Notes under the pieces: generated by a model
The model's database searches: none
Told to the model about the DNA's origin: nothing
Seen by the model: the letters and a program-made list of their open reading frames with translations, nothing else
Program-made: the position numbers and the translations under genes
Assembly (NCBI RefSeq): GCF_014204755.1
Contig: NZ_JACHLZ010000001.1
Location: 310,001-374,000 of the forward strand
DNA: 64,000 nucleotides
Direction: 5' to 3'
DNA from: Brachybacterium aquaticum
GTDB lineage: Bacteria; Actinomycetota; Actinomycetes; Actinomycetales; Dermabacteraceae
Shown here: positions 9,520 through 16,376 of the stretch, in pieces
Position numbering within the stretch: position 1 is the first letter of the stretch
How the letters are laid out: every line of letters starts with the position of its first letter

Positions 9520-10649
9520 CAGCCGCCCCCGTCGGAGGGAGGAGGCGCTGCGCCGTCGGGGAGCCTGATCTCGTCCCCCGCGTCCAGACCGTCGACCACT
9601 GCGATCCCGGCCTCGATCCCCTGGATCTCGACCTCGACGTCGGTGCCGTCGGCATGTTCGACCGTGGTGCGGCCGTCGGGGCCGGTGCTGATCGCGGCCA
9701 GCGGGATCGCGGGCCCCGTGACGGACGGGACGATCTCCACCTGGGTCATGAGATTGATCGTCTCGGCGCCGCTCAGCGCACTGCACTCCTGGCCGCAGAC
9801 CGAGGAGCCGTCTGGCGCGGTGAGGGTGAGGTCGGTCCCCTGATCGCCGGGCCCGGAGGAGGCGATGACTGCCGGCCAGGACTGCTCCCCGTGGGTGACG
9901 GTCAGCGTTGCCCCGGAGGGGATCAGATCGGCCTGGGCGGTGCTGAGATGCATCACGAACTCCGGCTCGTCGCCCGGCACGGCGACCACCGACTCCCCGC
10001 CGGAGACGAGCAGGCCAGGGGCGATGATTGACGGGTCCAAACGGACGGGGCCGGGCAGCTGAGGGATCGCGATGAGCCTGCCCAGAGTGATCTCACCGGT
10101 CTCCTCGAGGCCGAGCGACTCCTGCCAGTCACGGACAGCATCCCTGGTGGCCGGGCCGAACTCGCCGTCGGAGGGGCCCGACAGCAGATCCAATGCGCGC
10201 AACGTCTCCTGGAGCTGGGCCACATCGTCCCCGGAGTCCCCGCGGCCCAGGTCCCGGTAGAAGGGCACCGTCCCGGCGACAGCCCGGACGGGGACATGGT
10301 CCACCCGGTACAGAATGTCGCCGGGCTCGATGGCGTCGAGATCACCGACCTCCGTGATGGTCCCCGAGAGGCGATTCGTCGCCACCGTCGAGAACTCCCT
10401 CGTCACCGAGGTGACCAGGGTGAGCGATCTCCCGACCTCTTGAGTGCTCACCTCGACGGTGCGTGTCTCGGACGCGGGGGCGGCCGTCTCGTCGTCGCTG
10501 CCGCCGGCAGTCGTCCTGCCGATCCAGTACCCGCCGACGATCAGGAGCAGCACGATCACCGTCACGCCGACCGTGCGGGCGCGCCGCGGATGCTTCTGTG
10601 ATGGTGGAGTCGGCGAGCTCGGGTCTCCAACTGCGTCGTCTTCGTTCAC
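9519..10649 (-). CDS. Membrane-anchored exporter adaptor with peptidoglycan-binding domain
   Basis: 376 aa. Residues 1-25 are cytoplasmic and basic; a membrane span covers about 26-46. The extracellular part has a MacA/HlyD-type beta-rich frame interrupted at about residues 135-185 by a PG_binding_1-like module (DVAQLQETLRALDLL ... FGPATRDAVRDWQ). The adaptor would tie the ABC exporter to the cell wall, an arrangement known in Gram-positive MacAB-like systems. One Cys pair (SSVCGQECSAL) may form a disulfide. It starts 18 bases after the lipoprotein stop, so it is probably in the same transcript. Confidence 0.85.
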   Translation of the reverse strand: MNEDDAVGDPSSPTPPSQKHPRRARTVGVTVIVLLLIVGGYWIGRTTAGGSDDETAAPASETRTVEVSTQEVGRSLTLVTSVTREFSTVATNRLSGTITEVGDLDAIEPGDILYRVDHVPVRAVAGTVPFYRDLGRGDSGDDVAQLQETLRALDLLSGPSDGEFGPATRDAVRDWQESLGLEETGEITLGRLIAIPQLPGPVRLDPSIIAPGLLVSGGESVVAVPGDEPEFVMHLSTAQADLIPSGATLTVTHGEQSWPAVIASSGPGDQGTDLTLTAPDGSSVCGQECSALSGAETINLMTQVEIVPSVTGPAIPLAAISTGPDGRTTVEHADGTDVEVEIQGIEAGIAVVDGLDAGDEIRLPDGAAPPPSDGGG

Positions 10650-10667
10650 CGGTGGATCTCCTGGGTG

Positions 10668-11486
10668 TCAGCTGCCATAGAAGTATTCGTGGGGCGGCAT
10701 CGGCGGGCACGCGTCCTCGACGGCGTCAGCTCTGTCGCCCAGTTGTGCGACCCAGGCCGGCGGGTACCACCGGGGCTCACCAGCGAAGAAAGTGTCGATG
10801 TACGTCTGCCGGGACGGAACCTCTGCTTCGGGGATGGGCACCCCCTGCGCTTCGAGGCACGGGATGAACGCTTCGTTCCAGTAGTCCCAGGCCATTCCGA
10901 TCTGCTCTGGGGTCCAGTCGGTGACCAGAGCGGGGTGCGGGGTGTATTTCGCGTCGCAGACGTAGAGTGCCAGGTAAACTGCATCGTTCTGGGCGGCAGG
11001 AGGGGGAGGGTCGAACGAGACGCCTCCATGAGAGGCGGACTCAGCTGGGAATCCGGCCTCGGTGACGCACGTTGCCAGTGCCTGGGAATGCTCTTCGCGT
11101 GTGAAGGTCCATCTGACGAGCTCGACCTCAGGCGGAGACTCGATGTCCATCGACGCCGCTTGTTCGTCCAGGAAGCTGACGCGGAACTGCTCGAGCTCTT
11201 GGTCCGAGTACGTGCGGTGGGAGATCTCCTGGTCCGGTTCCCATGTCCGAGGGTTCACGGCCGGAGCTCCCGAGGTCGCCGGATGGTCCTCTGTCGCTGG
11301 TGGCCCTGAACAGCTGACAGCCATCGTGGCTATGGCGCTCATGCAGATCGTGAGCCGTGTGAACTCACGCCAGCTGACCGAGAGGAGGATGTCGGTGATC
11401 CCTCGCTGCCGGGGCAACCACCTCATGGAATGGCGCGGGCAAATCCCGTTGGAGGATCTCCCATTCTCTCTCCGGTGCACGAACAT
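10668..11486 (-). CDS. Predicted lipoprotein with four conserved Cys (paralogue 2)
   Basis: Paralogue of the lipoprotein at 6714-7424, with the same four Cys contexts (ATCVTEAGF, YVCDAKYTP, FIPCLEAQG, DACPPMPP) and the shared WTPEQIGMAWDYW and CPPMPPHEYFYG motifs. The ATG at 11486 lies exactly 3 bases after the stop of the small secreted protein (TGA-ACC-ATG), which suggests coupled translation. This makes a long n-region before the hydrophobic stretch and Cys in IATMAVSC, a weak lipobox. ATG at 11426 is a more conventional start for a lipoprotein. It is followed closely by the exporter. Function unknown; proposed immunity or capture lipoprotein. Confidence 0.75.
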   Translation of the reverse strand: MFVHRRENGRSSNGICPRHSMRWLPRQRGITDILLSVSWREFTRLTICMSAIATMAVSCSGPPATEDHPATSGAPAVNPRTWEPDQEISHRTYSDQELEQFRVSFLDEQAASMDIESPPEVELVRWTFTREEHSQALATCVTEAGFPAESASHGGVSFDPPPPAAQNDAVYLALYVCDAKYTPHPALVTDWTPEQIGMAWDYWNEAFIPCLEAQGVPIPEAEVPSRQTYIDTFFAGEPRWYPPAWVAQLGDRADAVEDACPPMPPHEYFYGS

Positions 11487-11489
11487 GGT

Positions 11490-11804
11490 TCACCGTGAGA
11501 TGTCGCCATTGCACCAGGCATAGCTTCCGGCGTAGTACAACGAGTATGACGATGCGCTCCAACTGCCGCTGGTCACGCCAGAAACTCCGGAGATGGTGTA
11601 TGACGAGTTGGTCCAATCGACGAGCCCACCGCCCGCACGGATCTCCAACCGGTCGAGACGCTGTTGTTCACCCCGGACCCCAATCGTCGCACCGTGGCTG
11701 CATGACAAGGAGCCGTATTCAGTTGCCGCCAGGGCAGGGCCGACCCCAAGGGAGCAGGTGAGGAGGAGGGCTCCCGTAGCGATTGCGGCAAGTCGACGCT
11801 TCAC
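11490..11804 (-). CDS. Small Sec-secreted protein with two conserved Cys (copy 1, intact)
   Basis: 104 aa, starting at GTG 11804 with GGAGG six bases upstream. Residues 1-26 form a clear signal peptide (KRR, hydrophobic core, GPALA). The mature part of about 78 residues has only two Cys, in SLSCSHG near its start and SYAWCNG near its end, so one disulfide is likely. The middle is rich in Gly, Ser and Tyr. It shares CSHG-TIGVRGEQQRLD-L-I and the C-terminal DISR with the damaged copy at 12125-12435. I match it to no named family. Size, secretion and exporter linkage recall Sec-secreted bacteriocins such as lactococcin 972, but that sequence signature is absent. Confidence 0.8.
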   Translation of the reverse strand: MKRRLAAIATGALLLTCSLGVGPALAATEYGSLSCSHGATIGVRGEQQRLDRLEIRAGGGLVDWTNSSYTISGVSGVTSGSWSASSYSLYYAGSYAWCNGDISR

Positions 11805-11815
11805 TGCGTGCCTCC

Positions 11816-11857
11816 GATCGTTCCGTGAATGTCACTGATCGTTCCGTGAATGTCGCT
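11816..11857 (-). repeat. Tandem 21-base direct repeat before the small-protein start
   Basis: Two copies, 11816-11836 and 11837-11857, differ at one base (GATCGTTCCGTGAATGTCACT versus ...GCT). They sit directly upstream of the GGAGG site of copy 1. On the minus strand TTGACA (11862-11857) begins just ahead of them, so they could be a tandem operator within the promoter. Confidence 0.75.
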
Positions 11858-11894
11858 GTCAACGTAGCAGCGATGGTGCTGGAGCTCGTTGCCC

Positions 11895-11902
11895 GAAATA
11901 TG
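11895..11902 (-). promoter_or_regulatory. CATATTTC element upstream of unit 1
   Basis: The minus strand reads CATATTTC about 90 bases upstream of the copy-1 start. The same octamer, followed as here by AACGA, lies upstream of copy 2. Shared promoter element by inference. Confidence 0.35.
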
Positions 11903-12124
11903 ATCGTTACCAGGTGTGCGGAAAAGTGGCTCTTCAGAGTTGAGTGTGGGCGCGCCGGTGGGGTCGACCGCGGTTGCCGACGGGGAGCCGGGACTCTCGG
12001 ACCCCGGTTGCTCCGTCGTGCATCCCGGAGCGACGACCAGCGCGGCGACGCAGGGTGCGAGGGTGATGCGCCGAGTGCGGGCGTGGGTCCGACATGCGGT
12101 GGAGGAATGTGAGTCTTTCATCGC

Positions 12125-12435
12125 TCAGCGCGAGATGTCAGGAGTGCACCCGCCGTAGCTGCCGGAATACAGCAACGAGGCCGACGAGGCGCTCCGACGT
12201 CCGCTGGTCGCGGTCGATACCGTCCGAGTCACCAGTGCGGAAGTCGTCGAATCCAGAATCACCACGTTGGCCTTGATGGTCAGGGTGTCGAGTCGCTGCT
12301 GCTCGCCGCGGACGCCGATGGTCGTTCCATGGCTGCACGACAGGGGCCTGAATCGGTTGGGGCAAGGGCTGGGGTGATCCCGAGTGCGGTGAAGAACAGG
12401 GCGCTGGTGGCGATGGCTGTGAGGCGGCGCGTCAT
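12125..12435 (-). pseudogene. Small Sec-secreted two-Cys protein, frameshifted (copy 2)
   Basis: From ATG 12435 (GGGAG about 7 bases upstream) one frame encodes a signal peptide, MTRRLTAIATSALFFTALG then ITPALA and PTDSG. The homologous mature part, LSCSHGTTIGVRGEQQRLD and onward to GGCTPDISR, continues in the next frame. The frames meet at a run of four C (minus strand; plus 12343-12346); one extra C would restore a protein like copy 1. It is either a genuine frameshift, a sequencing error in a homopolymer, or programmed slippage. Both mature Cys are kept. The unshifted frame alone would lack any signal peptide. Confidence 0.75.
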
Positions 12436-12482
12436 TGGGGTGCTCCCGTCGAGTCGTGCGGCTGCTCACTGCATCGTGGCAC

Positions 12483-12510
12483 GTGACACATGTCGTTGAA
12501 ATATGAGTGG
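12483..12510 (-). promoter_or_regulatory. Conserved upstream element of repeat unit 2
   Basis: The plus strand reads ACACATGTCGTTGAAATATG, about 60 bases upstream of the copy-2 start. It matches the element upstream of unit 3 and contains the CATATTTC found upstream of unit 1. It lies in an AT-richer patch, as expected of a promoter. Confidence 0.45.
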
Positions 12511-12529
12511 AGGAGTCGTCGTGGGAGCG

Positions 12530-12928
12530 TTACTCACTCTTCGCGTGCGACTCCCCGAGCCCGGTCACCGCCTCGACGATCGCGGAGAGCATGCCGATGA
12601 TGATGCCGGCGCCGAGCGCCCACCAGAAGCTGTCGAAGGTCAGGGTCAGTCCCAGCAGGCCGGAGACCCAGCTCGCCAGCAGCAGCATCAGCGTGTTGAT
12701 GACCAGCTGGAACAGGCCCAGCGTGAGACAGGTGATGGGCAGGGCCAGCAGCTCCAGGATCGGCTTCACGATCGTGTCGATCAGCGCGAGGATCAGCGCG
12801 ATCGCGCCGATGGTGAGCACCTGCGTGAGCACGCTCGCGCTGTTCTCGCCCAGGTGCATGCCGGGCAGGATCAGCGCCGTGACCCACAGCGCGAGGCCGG
12901 TGACGATGATGTGGCCGAGGAATCTCAT
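12530..12928 (-). CDS. Small four-helix membrane protein (phage holin superfamily IV, PF04020)
   Basis: 132 aa with four hydrophobic segments (about residues 5-25, 38-58, 65-90, 95-118), matching the chromosomal DUF360/Phage_holin_4_2 family of actinobacteria. Despite the family name there are no phage genes nearby, and such genes are ordinary chromosomal ones of unknown role. GACAAT lies 6 bases before the ATG, so it may be leaderless. Confidence 0.8.
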   Translation of the reverse strand: MRFLGHIIVTGLALWVTALILPGMHLGENSASVLTQVLTIGAIALILALIDTIVKPILELLALPITCLTLGLFQLVINTLMLLLASWVSGLLGLTLTFDSFWWALGAGIIIGMLSAIVEAVTGLGESHAKSE

Positions 12929-13070
12929 GGCGCCATTGTCCTGCCCGTGCCCGCTCGACGCACGGGGGAGAGCCCCCGGATCGCGCGGGCCGTGGGCGGA
13001 GCGGAGCGGCGCCGTGCGCCGGTCGCGGCGGGTGCGTTCACCGCAAGGCCGCCGCCTGCCCGGCGCCGCC

Positions 13071-13076
13071 TATCCT
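13071..13076 (+). promoter_or_regulatory. Leaderless -10 element (TATCCT) for the aminotransferase
   Basis: TATCCT ends 6 bases before the ATG at 13083. Confidence 0.6.
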
Positions 13077-13082
13077 GGCGAC

Positions 13083-14192
13083 ATGTCTGAGACGTCCCCC
13101 CGCCCCGACGCCCCCGTCGAGACCATCCGCCTGCGCCCCGCCCTCGAGGACCTGCCGGTCTACGTTCCCGGGAAGCCGCCGGCCGATGACGGCATCCGCC
13201 GCCTGAAGGTCTCCTCCAACGAGTCCTCCTTCCCGCCCGTCCCGGCGGTGCGCGAGGCCGTGATCGCGACGCTCGACGAGATGCACCTCTACCCCGATGC
13301 CGCCGGGATCGCGCTGCGCGAGGCGCTGGGGGAGAACCACGGCGTGGAGCCGGCCCAGATCGCGCTGTCCAACGGCTCGGTCTCGGTCACCGCCGATCTG
13401 GTGCGGGCCCTGGTGGGCGAGGGGGACGAGGTGGTCTACGCCTGGCGCTCCTTCGAGGCGTACCCGCTGCTGGTGGGCGCCCAGGGCGGCACCTCCGTGC
13501 AGGTGCCGCTCACGGCGGACGCCGAGCACGATCTCGACGCGATGGCGGCGGCGATCACCGAGCGCACCCGCCTGGTGCTGCTGTGCACCCCGAACAACCC
13601 CACCGGGCCCTCGCTGAGCACCGCCCAGGTCGAGGCGTTCCTCGCGCAGGTCCCGGAGCACGTGGTGGTCGCGATCGACGAGGCGTACCGCGAGTTCCAC
13701 GACCCCGCCACCGTGCTGGGCACGGCCGGGATCTTCCGCCGCCACGCCAACGTGGTGCTGCTGCGCACCTTCTCCAAGCTGCAGGGCCTGGCAGGGCTCC
13801 GGCTCGGCTACGCGGTCGCGCATCCGCGGCTCGCCGCCGCGCTGGGCCAGGTGGCGATCCCCTTCTCCGCCAGCCGCCCCGCCCAGGCCGCCGCGCTGGC
13901 CTGCCTGGAGCCCACGGTCGCCGAGGAGCTCGAGCGCCGCGCCGAGTGGGTGCGCACGGAGCGGTCCCGCGTGCAGCAGGCGCTCGCCGCGCAGGGCTGG
14001 GAGCTGCCCGCGAGCCACGGCAACTTCGTGTACTTCCCGCTGGGGGAGGACACTCCGGCCTTCGCCGAGTTCGCCGACGCCCGCGGCCTGGTGATGCGCG
14101 CCTACGGCACCGAGGGGGTGCGCGCCACGATCGCCGGCCAGGAGGCCAACGACCTGCTGATCGAGATCGCCGCCGCCTGGCGCTCCCGCTGA
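13083..14192 (+). CDS. Histidinol-phosphate aminotransferase-like PLP enzyme
   Basis: Fold-type I aminotransferase (369 aa) of the HisC group. The PLP lysine is in TFSKLQGLAGLRLGYA (about residue 228); NNPTGP and AIDEAYREF carry cofactor contacts, and SNESSFPP stands where HisC has LNxNENP. No his genes are adjacent, and many actinobacteria carry a second HisC-like enzyme acting on aromatic amino acids, so histidine synthesis is possible but not shown. The start is fixed by the TATCCT element and the family N-terminus. Confidence 0.88.
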   Translation: MSETSPRPDAPVETIRLRPALEDLPVYVPGKPPADDGIRRLKVSSNESSFPPVPAVREAVIATLDEMHLYPDAAGIALREALGENHGVEPAQIALSNGSVSVTADLVRALVGEGDEVVYAWRSFEAYPLLVGAQGGTSVQVPLTADAEHDLDAMAAAITERTRLVLLCTPNNPTGPSLSTAQVEAFLAQVPEHVVVAIDEAYREFHDPATVLGTAGIFRRHANVVLLRTFSKLQGLAGLRLGYAVAHPRLAAALGQVAIPFSASRPAQAAALACLEPTVAEELERRAEWVRTERSRVQQALAAQGWELPASHGNFVYFPLGEDTPAFAEFADARGLVMRAYGTEGVRATIAGQEANDLLIEIAAAWRSR

Positions 14193-14254
14193 ACGCTCCG
14201 CGCTCCGCGCTCCGGGATCGGGCTCGGGCCTCGGGCAGATCCTGGGCCCGCGCC

Positions 14255-14773
14255 TCAGCCGCGGGGTGCGGCGGGGAGGAGCACGCGGCCGCCGACGAGC
14301 CGGTCGTGGACCCCGCGCCCGGGGCGGCGCAGCACCGTCGCGGCGACCACGCCGAGCGTCGCGTAGACGGCGACGGCGGAGCCGTAGGTGAGCGCATCGC
14401 CCTCCTCGAAGCCGCCCCCGACGGCGCCGATCGCGGTGAGGTGCCCCAGCTGCCAGGGCACCAGGATCTTCACCGTGTTCCGTCCCAGCGCTCGGGAGAA
14501 CGGCAGCGCCGCCCCGCCGGCGCCCGCCACCTCGAGACCCTGCCGGCGCTTGCCCCAGGTGGCCCGGTGCGGCCCGGACTCGGCCCGCGCCGCCAGCAGG
14601 GTCGCGGCCACGGGCGGCACCGCGCTGACCAGCTGCGCGAACAGTCGGCTCTCCCCGAGAGAGGTGGTGCTCACCAGCAGCACTCCGACGGGCGCCGTCG
14701 CCGCGGCGAGACCCAGGTAGCCGACGCAGTCCGTGAGGTGGGCGCGCACGCGCCGCGACGCCAGAGGATCCAT
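14255..14773 (-). CDS. RDD-family membrane protein
   Basis: 172 aa with about four membrane spans. The RDD features are an Arg-Asp-like start to the first span (RRVRAHLTDCVGYLG) and GVHDRLVGGRVLLP at the C-terminal end, where HDR is the usual ending motif. A central TWGKRRQGLEV segment is typical. I start at ATG 14773 before MDPLASRR. Some RDD proteins influence Na+/H+ exchange or membrane processes; no role is shown here. Confidence 0.75.
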   Translation of the reverse strand: MDPLASRRVRAHLTDCVGYLGLAAATAPVGVLLVSTTSLGESRLFAQLVSAVPPVAATLLAARAESGPHRATWGKRRQGLEVAGAGGAALPFSRALGRNTVKILVPWQLGHLTAIGAVGGGFEEGDALTYGSAVAVYATLGVVAATVLRRPGRGVHDRLVGGRVLLPAAPRG

Positions 14774-14985
14774 GGCCCCAGCCAAGCATCCGCGCCCACC
14801 GCCCACCACCGACCATCCGCCGTGACCCGCGGGTCGCACCGCGCCCCGCGGCAACCGTCGGACATCCGCGCCGGGCAGCGGCCCGGGCGGCTACCCTCGG
14901 AGCCGGTCGGGTCCCTGCCGGAGTAGGAGGGCGCCCGCAGCGTTCGGCCCGACTGCCCCCGCCCCGACCTCCCCAAAGGACCTCC

Positions 14986-16314
14986 ATGAGCACCCCCGCC
15001 GCGCCCGCCCCCGCCCTCGGAGGCCCCCGCGCCTACGGGGTGTGGGTCGCGGCCGTGACGGCGTACGCGATCGCGGTGCTGCAGCGCACCACGATGGGCG
15101 TGGCCGGGCTCGAGGCCACCGAGCGGTTCGGCGCCTCCGCCACGATCGTCTCCACCTTCGTGGTGCTGCAGCTGGCCGTCTACGCGCTCTGCCAGATCCC
15201 CGCCGGCGTGCTGCTGGACCGCTTCGGCTCCCGCGCGACCCTCACCTCCGGCGCCGTGCTCATGGCGCTGGGCCAGGTGCTCATGTCCCAGACGGAGACC
15301 GTGGGCGTGGCGATGATCGCGCGGATCGTGCTGGGAGCCGGGGACGCCCTCACCTTCTCCAGCGCGATCCGGCTGGTCCCCGCCTGGTTCCCGGCGGCGC
15401 GGGTGCCGATCCTCACCCAGCTCACCGGGATCCTGGGCCAGGTGGGGCAGATCGCCTCCGCAGTGCCCTTCGTGGCGGCGCTGACGATGCTGGGCTGGAC
15501 GCCCGCCTTCGGCGGGGCCGCCTCCGTCAGCGCGCTCGCCGCGCTGCTCGCGCTGCTGGTGGTGCGCGCGACCCCGCCGGGGATGCCGCGCCCGCGGGTG
15601 CGGCAGGATCTCGCCCGGATCCCGCTGGTGCTCGCCCGGATCGTGCGCCATCCCTCCACCCAGCTGGGGTTCTTCACCCACTTCACGGCCGGCTTCACCG
15701 GCATCGCCTTCTCCATGATGTGGGGCTACCCGTACCTCACCGCGGGGGAGGGGCTGAGCCGGCCCGCGGCCTCGGCGGTGATGACCGTGCTGGTGGTGGT
15801 GGCCGTGGTGGGAGGGCCGCTGATCGGTGCGCTCACCGAGCGCCATCCGCTGCGGCGCTCCACCCTGGTGCTGCTGATCGTGGCCTGCATCGGCGTGCCC
15901 CTGCTGGCCCTGGTGCTGTGGCCCGGGCCGGCGCCCATCTGGCTGCTGGTGCTGCTGGTGGCGGGCTTCTCGATCGGCGGGCCCGCCAGCAGCGTGGGCT
16001 TCGACTTCCCTCGCACGGACCTGGCCCGGCACCGGCTGGGCACGGCGACCGGCGTGGTGATCATGGGCGGGTTCATCGGCGGACTGCTCTCGATCTTGCT
16101 GATCGGCCTGGTGTTGGACCTGCTGCGGCCGGACGGCGCCTACGACCTCCACGCCTTCCGGGTGGCCTTCGCGGTCCAGCTCCCGCTGCTGGGCCTCGGC
16201 GTGGCGGGCATGCTGCTCTCCCGCCGCCGGCTGCGGCGGCGGATGGCCGCGCAGGGCCGCGAGGTGCCGCCGTGGCGGGACGTGTGGCGCTCGGGGCGCT
16301 GGCGCCGGCTCTGA
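14986..16314 (+). CDS. Major facilitator superfamily transporter
   Basis: 442 aa with about 12 predicted spans. The conserved loop 2-3 motif appears as GVLLDRFGSRAT near residue 75. AAAGGA lies five bases before the ATG. The C-terminus is short and basic. The N-terminal QRTTMGVAGLEA segment resembles actinobacterial MFS carriers of unknown substrate. It may be transcribed with the downstream oxidoreductase, but a 62-base gap with a possible TAGCGT separates them. Confidence 0.85.
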   Translation: MSTPAAPAPALGGPRAYGVWVAAVTAYAIAVLQRTTMGVAGLEATERFGASATIVSTFVVLQLAVYALCQIPAGVLLDRFGSRATLTSGAVLMALGQVLMSQTETVGVAMIARIVLGAGDALTFSSAIRLVPAWFPAARVPILTQLTGILGQVGQIASAVPFVAALTMLGWTPAFGGAASVSALAALLALLVVRATPPGMPRPRVRQDLARIPLVLARIVRHPSTQLGFFTHFTAGFTGIAFSMMWGYPYLTAGEGLSRPAASAVMTVLVVVAVVGGPLIGALTERHPLRRSTLVLLIVACIGVPLLALVLWPGPAPIWLLVLLVAGFSIGGPASSVGFDFPRTDLARHRLGTATGVVIMGGFIGGLLSILLIGLVLDLLRPDGAYDLHAFRVAFAVQLPLLGLGVAGMLLSRRRLRRRMAAQGREVPPWRDVWRSGRWRRL

Positions 16315-16376
16315 GGCTTGCCGCGTCGCCGCGATCTGGGTAGCGTTTCCCCACCACTTAATTTCGAGGAGGAAAT

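Larger units (their letters stand above)
11801..12121 (-). pseudogene. Truncated lipoprotein ORF (unit 2)
   Basis: 106-codon ORF starting 3 bases after the stop of the copy-2 small protein (TGA-GCG-ATG), the same spacing as in unit 1. It has an Arg-rich n-region and a lipobox-like VVAPGC at about residue 34, then a Ser/Pro/Thr-rich linker like those of the intact lipoproteins. The four-Cys domain is absent. The last 18 codons read through the 21-base tandem repeat, and its TGA overlaps the next GTG start (GTGA). It is probably the stub of a third lipoprotein, though a short functional lipopeptide cannot be excluded. Confidence 0.6.

Noticed and set aside
11490..11804. Direct assignment of the small protein to the lactococcin 972 family
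   Set aside because: Size and secretion fit, but the lactococcin 972 sequence pattern is absent and this protein has two Cys; I left it as a new family.
12530..12928. Holin-like gene as a sign of a prophage
   Set aside because: No other phage genes are present; this family is a common chromosomal membrane protein in actinobacteria.
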